A DNA stretch of 64,000 bases from positions 62,001 to 126,000 of the forward strand of contig NZ_MOOY01000011.1 in assembly GCF_001931685.1 (NCBI RefSeq). Direction: 5' to 3'. Origin of the DNA: Pararhizobium arenae (lineage in GTDB: Bacteria; Pseudomonadota; Alphaproteobacteria; Rhizobiales; Rhizobiaceae). Of the stretch, positions 51,961-60,410 are shown piece after piece. The notes beneath the pieces were generated by a model. It had not been told where the DNA came from and made no database searches. It was given only the letters and a program-made list of their open reading frames with translations. The position numbers were made by a program, and so were the translations under genes. Numbering within the stretch: the stretch's first letter is position 1; the number at the start of each line of letters is the position of its first letter.

Positions 51961-53490
51961 ATGGTCGATATAATTCATGAGAACGCCACTGAGGCGAAGT
52001 CGCCGGGCGGCATCCCCTTTCTGCTCGAGGCGGAGAACGTCGCGAAGGCCTTCCACGGCGTCCCGGCCTTGCGGAAGGGCGATCTCAAGCTGCGCCCAGG
52101 AACCGTTCACGCACTATGCGGGGGCAACGGCGCTGGAAAGTCGACGTTCCTCAACATCGTCATGGGCCTCTTACGCAAAGACGATGGCACGATCAAAATC
52201 AAGGGACACGCGGTCGATTTCAAATCAGCCAGCGAAGCGCTCGGACACGGCATCGCGATTATCACCCAGGAGCTTTCGCCCGTACTCGAAATGACGGTAG
52301 CGGAGAACATCTATCTCGGCCGTGAACCGAAACGGTTTGGCGCGTTCATCGATTTCGGTGCCCTTGAAACGCAGGCCCAGAAGCTTCTGGACGACATCGG
52401 CTTTCCAATTCGTGCGAGCGCGAGGATGTCGACGCTTAGCCTCGCCGAAACGCAGCTGGTCGAAATCGCGAAGGCGCTCAGCTTCGACGCCGATATCGTG
52501 ATCATGGACGAACCGACTTCGGCTATCGGCGAACACGAGGTACACATCCTTTTCGCGGCGATCGAACGTCTCAAAAGCCGTGGCTCGGCGATCATCTACG
52601 TCTCGCATAAACTGTCGGAAATATTTGATATAGCGGACGAATTCACGGTCTTCCGAGACGGTGAGTTCATCGTCAGCGGTCTTGTGAGGGATGTCAATCG
52701 CAAGGAGCTTGTGACGCATATCGTCGGACGCGAGGTGAAGTTCGTCGAGAAGGAGCGTCCCAACGCGGGTGCGCCTATCCTGCTCGAAGTCAGAAATCTA
52801 TCGCGAAACGACGAGTTCCGCGACATCTCGATAAACGTCGCCGCCGGCGAAGTTCTCGGTATCTACGGCCTCCTCGGGTCCGGAAGAACCGAGTTTCTGG
52901 AGGCGGTCTACGGCATGGAAAAGCCGACCTCCGGAGAGGTTCTGCTCGCCGGGAAACAGGTACCGAGGGGAAGCCCGCGCGAGTCGATACGGATGGGCAT
53001 GGCCATGGTGTCCGAAGACCGCAAGGACAGCGGCCTCGTACTGTCGTCGTCTATCGCACACAACATCACCCTGTCCGCCCTTTCGTTGATGGCGGTCAGC
53101 GGATTCGTGAAAAAGCAGAAAGAAAAAGAGGTCGTTGAGGAAATGATCCGTTCCCAACGGATCAAGACCAGCTCTTCCGAACTCAACGTCGAAAACCTCA
53201 GCGGCGGAAACCAGCAGAAGGTTGTCTTCGCGCGGTGCCTGACCACCGACCCCCGACTGCTTATCTGCGATGAGCCGACCCGCGGTATCGACGAAGGTTC
53301 CAAGCAGGAAATTTACGCGTTCCTGCGCGACTTCGCTACGAAGGGGCACGGTGTGCTGGTCGTATCCTCCGAGGCTCCCGAAATCCTGCAGGTGAGCGAC
53401 AGGATTGCAATCTTCAAGGGTGGTCAGCTCGTGGACGTCATCGACGGACACGGCGCAACACAGCAGTCCATCATGGAACTCGCCAGCTGA
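51961..53490 (+). CDS. CUT2 ABC transporter ATP-binding protein (two domains), D-apiose importer candidate
   Basis: 509 residues from MVDIIHENATEAKSPGGIPF with GGAGG upstream. Domain 1: Walker A CGGNGAGKSTF, signature LSLAETQLVEIAKAL, Walker B IVIMDEPTSAI. Domain 2: GLLGSGRTEFLEAV and signature LSGGNQQKVVFARCL, Walker B LLICDEPTRGID. First gene of the eight-gene operon that ends with the RuBisCO-like gene. Confidence 0.94.
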   Translation: MVDIIHENATEAKSPGGIPFLLEAENVAKAFHGVPALRKGDLKLRPGTVHALCGGNGAGKSTFLNIVMGLLRKDDGTIKIKGHAVDFKSASEALGHGIAIITQELSPVLEMTVAENIYLGREPKRFGAFIDFGALETQAQKLLDDIGFPIRASARMSTLSLAETQLVEIAKALSFDADIVIMDEPTSAIGEHEVHILFAAIERLKSRGSAIIYVSHKLSEIFDIADEFTVFRDGEFIVSGLVRDVNRKELVTHIVGREVKFVEKERPNAGAPILLEVRNLSRNDEFRDISINVAAGEVLGIYGLLGSGRTEFLEAVYGMEKPTSGEVLLAGKQVPRGSPRESIRMGMAMVSEDRKDSGLVLSSSIAHNITLSALSLMAVSGFVKKQKEKEVVEEMIRSQRIKTSSSELNVENLSGGNQQKVVFARCLTTDPRLLICDEPTRGIDEGSKQEIYAFLRDFATKGHGVLVVSSEAPEILQVSDRIAIFKGGQLVDVIDGHGATQQSIMELAS

Positions 53491-53538
53491 AAGGCCGAAG
53501 TTCCGACACCCTCATTCCAGAAATCCGGAACCACCGAC

Positions 53539-54522
53539 ATGAACGCCACAACCGATCTCGCCAACCGAAACACCACCGAGCGGCGAAAGGCCGAGATAAC
53601 GAGAGAATTCGTCAAATCCTTCAGCATCGTCTTGGTGTTCGTCGGCATCTGCGTGCTCTTTACCTCGCTCAACCAATACTTTTTCACCTGGAACAACTGG
53701 CTGAACCTCCTTCGCCAGTCGAGCATCAACGGGATCCTGGCAATCGGGGTGACGTTCGTAATCCTGGCGAAAGGGATCGACCTGTCGGTGGGTTCGATCA
53801 TGGCGCTCGCCGGAATGGTAGCGGCGAACCTAGTAACGACCGGTAACGAAAGTCCGATCCTGTTTGCGATAGTCGCCGCACTCGGGACCGGTGCGGTTCT
53901 CGGTCTGGCAAATGGCGCGCTCATCGCCCGCATCAACGTTCCCCCGTTCGTCGCCACGCTCGGCATGTTGAGCATGGCGCGCGGCTTGACCCTGATCTAC
54001 TCCGACGGCCGACCGATCGCGAACCTCTCAGCTCCGATGAAATGGATCGGAAGCGGCAACGTCCTCGGAATGCCGGTGCCAGTGCTCATTTTCTTCGCGG
54101 TTTTCGTAATCGGCTGGATCACTTTGTCCCGGACGACCTTCGGTCGCTACATCTACGCGGTCGGCGGCAACGAGAAGGCCGCACGTACGAGCGGGATTTC
54201 CACGCGCACTATCACGGCATCGACCTACGTGATTTCGGGACTGCTGGCCGGGCTCGGCGGACTCGTTTTGACTGCCCGCACAACGGCCGCCCTTCCGCAG
54301 GCTGGCATCGGTTACGAGCTCGACGCCATCGCGGCGGTCGTGATCGGTGGGACCAGCCTGTCGGGTGGCCGCGGGTCGCTTGTAGGGACGCTATTCGGCG
54401 CTCTGATTATCGGAACCATCAACAACGGAATGGATCTGATGGGAGTGTCTTCATATTACCAGCAGCTTTTGAAAGGAGCCATCATCGTCCTGGCCGTTAT
54501 CGCTGACCAAATCAGAAAATGA
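53539..54522 (+). CDS. CUT2 ABC transporter permease, D-apiose importer candidate
   Basis: 327 residues. RbsC-like: ILAKGIDLSVGSIMALAGMV and the loop YIYAVGGNEKAARTSGISTR, with about nine membrane segments. A single permease suffices here, as in RbsABC, unlike the two importers at 16-26 kb. The ribosome-binding site is weak (CGGAAC). Confidence 0.94.
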   Translation: MNATTDLANRNTTERRKAEITREFVKSFSIVLVFVGICVLFTSLNQYFFTWNNWLNLLRQSSINGILAIGVTFVILAKGIDLSVGSIMALAGMVAANLVTTGNESPILFAIVAALGTGAVLGLANGALIARINVPPFVATLGMLSMARGLTLIYSDGRPIANLSAPMKWIGSGNVLGMPVPVLIFFAVFVIGWITLSRTTFGRYIYAVGGNEKAARTSGISTRTITASTYVISGLLAGLGGLVLTARTTAALPQAGIGYELDAIAAVVIGGTSLSGGRGSLVGTLFGALIIGTINNGMDLMGVSSYYQQLLKGAIIVLAVIADQIRK

Positions 54523-54560
54523 ACGCTGCTCGGCAGCAAGTTGAAGTGGAGGAGAATACT

Positions 54561-55541
54561 ATGAACAGACGTACGTTTATCGCTGCGATCGCGGCTTCGA
54601 CAGTGATGCTCAGCGCCGGTTACGCGGCCGCTCAGGAGAAAATCCGGATCGCGGCGCTTTCGTTCGGAGAGTCCGGCGAATACATGAAGGCCTGGTCGAC
54701 GGAGATACAGAACCACCCTGCCGTCAAGGATGGCAAGGTCGAAATCACCGTCTTCGACGGCAAGTATGACCCGCTGGTGCAGGCCAACCAGATCGACACC
54801 GCGATCACTCAGCAGTTCAATGCGATAATCATGGCCCCGTTCGATCTCGAGGCATCGGCTCCGGCCATTGACAGGGCCGCCGAAGCCAAGATCCCCGTTA
54901 TCGTCTCCGCGCTGAAGACGGCATCGACGAACTATACTTCTTCCATCATCGTGGACGATCGCGAAGGCGGAAAGATCATCGCCGAGGAGATGGCCAAGAG
55001 ACTACCGGAAGGCGGGAACCTCGTGCTCATGGAAGGCCCCATCGGACAGTCTGCCCAGATCGAGCGGCGGGCTGGCGTCGACGCTGGCCTTGCCGCTCAC
55101 TCGAACCTCAAACTTCTCGTCGACAAGAGCGGGAACTGGAGCCGCGCCGAAGGGCAGGCGCTGATGGAAAACTGGCTGTCCGCGTACCCGGACCAGATCA
55201 ACGGCGTCCTCGCTGAAAACGACGAGATGGCGCTCGGAGCCATCGAGGCGCTCAAGGGCGCTAAAGTCGATCTCTCGAAGGTCCCCGTCATCGCGATCGA
55301 CGGCATTCCGGATGCGAAGCGCGCGGTCGAAAGCGGGGAGATGGCCGTAACCCTGTACAAGTACGCACGCGCGGAAGGTCAGGGCGCGGTCGACCTCGCC
55401 CTTCGTCAGGTCATCGGTGCTGACTTCAAGCCGCAGTCCGAGGTCTGGAAGGATCTCATGGAATGGAAGGACGGGACACAGAAGGACTATACCGTGCCTT
55501 GGCTGATCCTCGATAAGGACAACGTCAAAAAGTACATGTGA
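54561..55541 (+). CDS. CUT2 ABC transporter sugar-binding protein, D-apiose-binding candidate
   Basis: 326 residues from MNRRTFIAAIAASTVMLSAG (RRTF and a hydrophobic stretch, cleavage near AAA-QEK), GGAGGAG upstream. Type I periplasmic-binding fold: FNAIIMAPFDLEASAPAIDR, VDDREGGKIIAEEMAKRL and GVLAENDEMALGAIEALKG. CUT2 binding proteins for D-apiose have been described; the catabolic genes that follow make that ligand plausible. Confidence 0.92.
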   Translation: MNRRTFIAAIAASTVMLSAGYAAAQEKIRIAALSFGESGEYMKAWSTEIQNHPAVKDGKVEITVFDGKYDPLVQANQIDTAITQQFNAIIMAPFDLEASAPAIDRAAEAKIPVIVSALKTASTNYTSSIIVDDREGGKIIAEEMAKRLPEGGNLVLMEGPIGQSAQIERRAGVDAGLAAHSNLKLLVDKSGNWSRAEGQALMENWLSAYPDQINGVLAENDEMALGAIEALKGAKVDLSKVPVIAIDGIPDAKRAVESGEMAVTLYKYARAEGQGAVDLALRQVIGADFKPQSEVWKDLMEWKDGTQKDYTVPWLILDKDNVKKYM

Positions 55542-55549
55542 CAACACAA

Positions 55550-55576
55550 GGCGGGTCCGCATTCAGCGGGCCCGCC
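55550..55576 (+). repeat. Stem-loop after the sugar-binding-protein gene
   Basis: GGCGGGTCCGC-ATTCA-GCGGGCCCGCC, 11 pairs with one U-G, eight bases past the stop and before the first reductase gene. Confidence 0.65.
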
Positions 55577-55596
55577 ATCGAAAAACGGGAATGAAC

Positions 55597-56655
55597 ATGT
55601 CTCTGCTTGAAAAAAGAACGATCGGCACGACCGGTGTTGAACTGACGGCGCTTGGCCTTGGCACCTCCCCGCTCGGCGGCTGCGGCGTCAGCGTGCCGTT
55701 CGCCGATTTCGAAGCCGTTATCCTCAAGGCCTACGAGCTGGGAGTGCGCTACTTCGACACGGCACCTCTGTATGGACTCGGAAAGTCCGAGCACAGCCTC
55801 GGCCACGTCCTGCGCACGAACGGTCTACTGGGCGACGTTGTGATCAGCACGAAAGCGGGACGGATATTGAGGCCGGCGAGCCGCTCCAAGCGTGCGGAAA
55901 GCCTTTATGGCATCGATTGGATCGACCCGCTCCCGTATGTCGACGAGTACGACTACAGCTACGACGGGATCATGCGCGCTTTCGAGGACAGCCAGCAGCG
56001 CATGGGCGTCGACGGAGTGGACATCCTCTACCTCCATGACGTCAGCGGCGAATGGCATCGCGACGCCTACGACCGCTATCTTGCCCAACTCCGGAGCAGC
56101 GGATACCGCGCCTGCGACGAACTGCGCAGCTCCGGCGCTGTAAAGGCAATCGGTCTCGGGGTGAACGAGACGGCATCTGTTCTCCAGGTGGCGGCCGAAT
56201 TCGACCTGGACTGCTCACTCGTGGCGGGACGATACACACTTCTGAACCACGCGCCGCTGGACACCTTCTTTCCCGAGATGCAGCGCCGCGGCATCTCTAT
56301 CATCGCCGGCGGCGTCTACAACTCCGGCGTCCTTGCCGAAGGGAGCAAGGGAGCCGCTGCGGTCAGGACCTATGACTATCAGTCGGCAAGCCCCGAAATT
56401 CTACGCCGTGTCGAAGCCCTGGAGGCCGTCTGCGACGAGTACGGGATTTCGCTGGCCACGGCGGCCACCCAGTTCGTCTATTCCCATCCAGCCGTGACGG
56501 CTGTCGTGCAGGGGGCCCTGAGCACCCGCCACGTGGAGGCGAACGTGGCCGCCATCTCGCAGGCCATTCCCCCCGGTTTCTGGGAGGCCCTGAAATCCAA
56601 AGGGCTGATCCCCGAAAACGCACCCATCGTCCACGTCGATAAGTTCAATTACTGA
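55597..56655 (+). CDS. Aldo/keto reductase, sugar 1-dehydrogenase type (first of tandem pair)
   Basis: 352 residues from MSLLEKRTIGTTGVELTALG; GGGA six bases upstream favours this ATG over 55591. Tetrad: RYFDTAPLYGLGKSEH (aspartate, tyrosine), VVISTKAGRIL (lysine), DILYLHDVS (histidine). The overall pattern is that of the D-threo-aldose/L-fucose 1-dehydrogenase and pyridoxal 4-dehydrogenase group, which oxidises sugars at C1 to lactones. Directly after a sugar importer and before a lactonase-like gene, it is a candidate D-apiose 1-dehydrogenase producing D-apionolactone. Confidence 0.88.
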   Translation: MSLLEKRTIGTTGVELTALGLGTSPLGGCGVSVPFADFEAVILKAYELGVRYFDTAPLYGLGKSEHSLGHVLRTNGLLGDVVISTKAGRILRPASRSKRAESLYGIDWIDPLPYVDEYDYSYDGIMRAFEDSQQRMGVDGVDILYLHDVSGEWHRDAYDRYLAQLRSSGYRACDELRSSGAVKAIGLGVNETASVLQVAAEFDLDCSLVAGRYTLLNHAPLDTFFPEMQRRGISIIAGGVYNSGVLAEGSKGAAAVRTYDYQSASPEILRRVEALEAVCDEYGISLATAATQFVYSHPAVTAVVQGALSTRHVEANVAAISQAIPPGFWEALKSKGLIPENAPIVHVDKFNY

Positions 56656-56668
56656 GGCAACACCAGAC

Positions 56669-57709
56669 ATGTCGAAACTCGAAACACGCAAGCTCGGCAA
56701 CTCGCCGGTGGAGGTAACGTCACTGGGACTCGGGACGGTACCGCTGTCCGGTTTCAACGCCGGGGTTTCCTACTCGGAGTTCGAGGCGACGATAATGGCG
56801 GGTTTCGAGTCCGGCATCCGCTACTTCGACTGCGCCCCGATGTACGGCTTCGGAAAATCGGAGCATTTCCTTGGCCACGCCTTGAGGGTAAACGGCATCC
56901 GCGATAGCGTGGTCGTCAGCACGAAGGTTGGCCGGGTGCTCAAGCCCGCCAGCCGCACGGAGAAGCTCGACACTGTCTACGGGATCGACTGGATCGACCC
57001 ACTGCCGTTCCTAGACACCTACGACTATACCTACGACGGGATCATGCGGTCTTTCGAGGACAGCCAGCATCGGCTCGGGCTCGACTACATCGACGTGCTG
57101 CTGGTCCACGACGTGGGCAGGGCGTGGCACGGAGACCAAAGCGAGTTCTATTGGAACCAGTTGCGGAAATCGGGATACCGGGCGCTGGACGAGCTGCGCT
57201 CCTCGAAAGCGGTGTCGGCAATCGGCCTGGGGGTCAACGAAACGGATTCGGTCGTCGGCGTGGCCCGGGAGTTCGCCATCGACTGCGCCCTCATTGCTGG
57301 CCGCTACACGCTCTTGAATCACGAGCCGCTGACGTCCGCGTTCGATGAGCTGATTTCCAGGAACGTTTCCGTCATCGCGGGTGGCATATTCAACTCGGGC
57401 ATCCTTGCCACCGGGGCCAGCGCGGCGAGTGCTACCTACGATTATGGCAAGGTTCCGCCGCAGGTGATAGAGCGCGTGAAAAAGATCGAAGAAGTCTGCG
57501 CGAAATTCGGCGTCAGCCTTCCGGCCGCCGCGATGCGGTTCGTCTACGCTCACCCCGCCGTGGCCACGCTGTTGATGGGCGCGAAAAGCTCCGGGGAAGT
57601 CTCGTCCAATGTCACATCGATGGCCGAGCCTGTACCGCAGGCGTTCTGGGCCGAGCTGAAGTCGAGAGAACTGTTGCCCGCTTCCGCCCCCCTTCCCTCG
57701 GGCATTTAG
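56669..57709 (+). CDS. Aldo/keto reductase, sugar 1-dehydrogenase type (second of tandem pair)
   Basis: 346 residues, clearly a duplicate of the preceding gene: same start pattern (TRKLGNSPVEVTSLGLGTVP), tetrad RYFDCAPMYGFGKSEH, VVVSTKVGRVL, DVLLVHDVG, and the same insertion YGIDWIDPLPFLDTYDYTYD. Thirteen bases separate the two genes. Different substrate preference from its neighbour, such as a second sugar anomer or another branched sugar, is the likely reason for the duplication. Confidence 0.9.
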   Translation: MSKLETRKLGNSPVEVTSLGLGTVPLSGFNAGVSYSEFEATIMAGFESGIRYFDCAPMYGFGKSEHFLGHALRVNGIRDSVVVSTKVGRVLKPASRTEKLDTVYGIDWIDPLPFLDTYDYTYDGIMRSFEDSQHRLGLDYIDVLLVHDVGRAWHGDQSEFYWNQLRKSGYRALDELRSSKAVSAIGLGVNETDSVVGVAREFAIDCALIAGRYTLLNHEPLTSAFDELISRNVSVIAGGIFNSGILATGASAASATYDYGKVPPQVIERVKKIEEVCAKFGVSLPAAAMRFVYAHPAVATLLMGAKSSGEVSSNVTSMAEPVPQAFWAELKSRELLPASAPLPSGI

Positions 57710-57722
57710 TCGGAGCGACAGG

Positions 57723-58184
57723 ATGGCGGGATTTCGATACCTGTGCACCGCCGCGTCCGACGACAGCACCGTTCGAGAGCAACTGACGCAACTCGGGGAG
57801 CTTCTCGCGATCGTATCGTTTCTGAAGCTAGCGTCCGACACACGTGGGCTGTCCATTCAATCACCGCTGCTTCACGAGCGCGCCGAAGCGCTTCTGAGGG
57901 CGGTCAGCGGCAGGCGCGATCGCCAGTGGACTGACGATATTGCCGCTCACGGTCATTTCCATCTCATGTCGGCCCGAAGTCAGCTTGAGAAGGCCCTCTC
58001 GGCGCTAAGGCGCGGAAAGCTAACCGGACACGTCAAAGTCATGACGCTACTAACGGGGGCGCGCTCCGAACTGGAGCGCGCTTCCGCTTTACTGGGCGCG
58101 GCGATTTTCGACGCAAGCTCGTGTTGCGCGATACATACAAACGTGGAGGAAACCAATGAAAAAGCATTCTGTCTGGGTGCTTGA
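57723..58184 (+). CDS. Uncharacterised helical protein in the apiose-type operon
   Basis: 153 residues starting MAGFRYLCTAASDDSTVREQ. The sequence is mostly predicted helix (EQLTQLGELLAIVSFLKLAS, ERAEALLRAVSGRR, ARSQLEKALSALRRGK). It starts 13 bases after the second reductase and overlaps the next gene by 29 bases. I do not recognise any domain, signal peptide or membrane segment. The last ~18 residues lie in the overlap and may be read-through to an accidental stop. Its position between sugar dehydrogenase and lactonase genes suggests a pathway-linked role. Confidence 0.7.
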   Translation: MAGFRYLCTAASDDSTVREQLTQLGELLAIVSFLKLASDTRGLSIQSPLLHERAEALLRAVSGRRDRQWTDDIAAHGHFHLMSARSQLEKALSALRRGKLTGHVKVMTLLTGARSELERASALLGAAIFDASSCCAIHTNVEETNEKAFCLGA

Positions 58185-59019
58185 GTATTCACGCAGCCCC
58201 GTGCATCCGGTTAGCGGGGTTTTCTACGGAGCGCACAATCAGGGAACGATGAATCTTCCCTTTTCGTATGTGCTGATCAAAATCGGCGATGCAGTGGTTC
58301 TCGTTGACGCAGGTCACGATGCGGGCGATTTCGGCGGACGTATCGCCGACTCGATCGGCGTGACGGGCTGGACACACCCTTCCGTCGTTCTCGCTGAATG
58401 TGGCGTCAGTCCCGAAGACGTAACGCACGTGATATTGACCCACGCTCATTTCGACCACGCGGGAGGACTGAAGTATTTCCCGAACGCCCAGATCTACATG
58501 CAGCGCAAGGAACTCGAGTCATGGATGTGGATCCTCAGCAAGGGTCCGCGCTTCAGATCACTCCAGGCGGGCCTCAATCCGGCCGATGTGCTCTACCTGA
58601 CGCAGGCGAACACGGAAGGTCGCCTGACGCTCGTCGACGGCGTGTACTCGGACGTTGTTCCGGGCGTGCACCTGCGGCCCGCTTTCGATACGCATACGGC
58701 CGGATCCCAGTACGTTGTAGTCGAGACAGCACCCGGTAGCCGCCTCGTTCTTTCCGGCGACGTGATCTACACCTACCGAAATCTCGTCGGTGACGATCTC
58801 GATCACCGTCAATTCATACCGCCCGGGCTCGCCAATGGCAGTCAGACCCGTCTTATCGAAACCGCGGAGGAAATGATGTCGATCGTCGACGACGACTATA
58901 GGCACGTGATCCCGATGCATGAAGAAAAACTGCACGAGTATTATCCTTCGAAATTGACCGCTGGCGGTCTCAGGATCGTCGAAATCGCCTTGGCCGCCGA
59001 GGACGAAAGCCGGGTCTAG
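58156..59019 (+). CDS. Metallo-beta-lactamase-fold hydrolase, candidate sugar lactonase
   Basis: 287 residues, GGAGG upstream. Metal motif THAHFDHAGG (HxHxDH), later histidine in FDTHTAGS, aspartate in LSGDVIY, histidine in VIPMHEEKL: all ligands for two zinc ions are kept. The length and N-terminus resemble N-acyl-homoserine lactonases of the AttM/AiiB group. Placed between sugar 1-dehydrogenases and the RuBisCO-like gene, hydrolysis of a sugar lactone such as D-apionolactone is more likely than quorum quenching, but this is inference. Confidence 0.9.
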   Translation: MKKHSVWVLEYSRSPVHPVSGVFYGAHNQGTMNLPFSYVLIKIGDAVVLVDAGHDAGDFGGRIADSIGVTGWTHPSVVLAECGVSPEDVTHVILTHAHFDHAGGLKYFPNAQIYMQRKELESWMWILSKGPRFRSLQAGLNPADVLYLTQANTEGRLTLVDGVYSDVVPGVHLRPAFDTHTAGSQYVVVETAPGSRLVLSGDVIYTYRNLVGDDLDHRQFIPPGLANGSQTRLIETAEEMMSIVDDDYRHVIPMHEEKLHEYYPSKLTAGGLRIVEIALAAEDESRV

Positions 59020-59041
59020 TCAAGAAAGCAAAACTGGTGAA

Positions 59042-60313
59042 ATGATGGACAGAAACTCAAGCGTCGTGATGACGTACCTGATCGAATGTGCAGGCGATCC
59101 TGCACGGTTTGCCGCTAAGATCGCGAGCGATCAGTCGACGGGCACGTTTGTCGAACTACCGGGAGAAACGCCGGAACTGAAGGCGCGCGTAGCGGCAAAG
59201 GTCGTGGCAATCCGGGAGTTGCCCTCTCAGGAAATACCTTCGTTTCCGCAGCCGGATACGGGAGGTCCGTTCAGAAGGGCCGAGGCAGACATCGCATTTC
59301 CCCTGGAAGCGATCGGAGATGATCTCGCGGCATTGATGACGATCACCATAGGAGGCGTGTTTTCGATCCGCGGCTTCAGCGGCATCCGAGTGATCGGGAT
59401 GAGGCTGCCCGACGCCTTCACGAAACACTATCCGGGTCCGCAATTCGGCATCGACGGCACTCGCCGCCTTACGAACGTCTACGACCGGCCGCTTATCGGG
59501 ACGATCATCAAGCCCGCCCTCGGCCTCCGGCCACAAGAGAGCGCCGAGATGGTCAAGGAGCTGATCGAGTCGGGCGTGGACTTCATCAAGGACGATGAAA
59601 AGCTCTGCGGCCCTTCGTATTCCTCGCTCCCGGATCGCGTCAACGCGATCATGCCGCTGATCCTCGATCACGAGCAGCGGACCGGCAAAAAGGTGATGTA
59701 CGCGTTCAATATTTCACACATCGATCCGGGCGTGATGATGAAAAATCACGACATCGTCGCGGATGCGGGCGGTAACGCCGCCGTCGTCAACATCAACTCG
59801 ATCGGCCAGGGAGCCTTGCTGTTTCTCCGCCAGCGTTCGCGGCTCGCGCTTCACGCGCACCGTAACGGATGGGATATCCTCACACGCCACCCGGGCCTCG
59901 GGATGGATTTTTCGGTTTATCAGCAATTCTGGCGGCTTCTGGGCATCGACCAGTTTCAGATCAACGGGATCGGCTCCAAGTACTGGGAGCCCGATGACTC
60001 GTTCGTCCGCTCGTTCCACGATTTAACCGAGCCTCTCTCCGGTGAAAGAGAGCGCCCCATGCCCGTCGTCTGTTCGGGCCAATGGGGCGGCCAGGCTCCG
60101 GAGACCTATCGCCGGACCGGACAATCGCTCGATCATCTCTATCTCTGCGGCGGCGGCGTCGTAAGTCATCCCGGTGGCCCCGGGGCGGGTGTCAAGGCGG
60201 TTCAGCAGGCGTGGGACGCCGCGCGTGCCGGGATCGATCTCGAGACCTATGCTCGGCAGCACCCGGAGCTGAAGCAGGCGCTTCAGAAGTTCGGCACCCA
60301 CGGCGGCGGTTGA
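59042..60313 (+). CDS. oiaX: RuBisCO-like protein, 3-oxo-isoapionate-4-phosphate decarboxylase type
   Basis: 423 residues. RuBisCO-fold landmarks are IGTIIKPALGL (first active-site lysine), VDFIKDDEKL with the lysine that is carbamylated and the following acidic metal ligands, LHAHRNGWD, and the C-terminal phosphate loop SGQWGG with CGGGVVSHPGGPGAG. Motifs differ from CO2-fixing enzymes. RuBisCO-like proteins with OiaK and ApnO nearby are 3-oxo-isoapionate-4-phosphate decarboxylase (giving L-erythrulose 1-phosphate and CO2) or the transcarboxylase/hydrolase OiaT. I favour the former by context. Last gene of the operon. Confidence 0.8.
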   Translation: MMDRNSSVVMTYLIECAGDPARFAAKIASDQSTGTFVELPGETPELKARVAAKVVAIRELPSQEIPSFPQPDTGGPFRRAEADIAFPLEAIGDDLAALMTITIGGVFSIRGFSGIRVIGMRLPDAFTKHYPGPQFGIDGTRRLTNVYDRPLIGTIIKPALGLRPQESAEMVKELIESGVDFIKDDEKLCGPSYSSLPDRVNAIMPLILDHEQRTGKKVMYAFNISHIDPGVMMKNHDIVADAGGNAAVVNINSIGQGALLFLRQRSRLALHAHRNGWDILTRHPGLGMDFSVYQQFWRLLGIDQFQINGIGSKYWEPDDSFVRSFHDLTEPLSGERERPMPVVCSGQWGGQAPETYRRTGQSLDHLYLCGGGVVSHPGGPGAGVKAVQQAWDAARAGIDLETYARQHPELKQALQKFGTHGGG

Positions 60314-60331
60314 CGGGAAAAAGTCTACCGG

Positions 60332-60358
60332 AACCGTGACGGCCCCGCCGTCACGGTT
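60332..60358. terminator. Bidirectional hairpin between RuBisCO-like and BKACE genes
   Basis: AACCGTGACGGC-CCC-GCCGTCACGGTT, a perfect 12-pair stem in the gap between two converging genes. U-tracts are weak on both sides. Confidence 0.6.
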
Positions 60359-60410
60359 GCTGCGAACGCAGCGGTTTCGTCCGCTAGTTACGATCGGCTG
60401 AAAAGCGCGT

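Noticed and set aside
58156-59019. Annotating the MBL-fold gene as a quorum-quenching lactonase
   Set aside because: Family resemblance alone does not outweigh the sugar-catabolic operon context; kept as a candidate sugar lactonase.
59042-60313. Reading the RuBisCO-like gene as a CO2-fixing RuBisCO
   Set aside because: No small subunit or phosphoribulokinase nearby, altered phosphate and loop motifs, and clear sugar-acid context.
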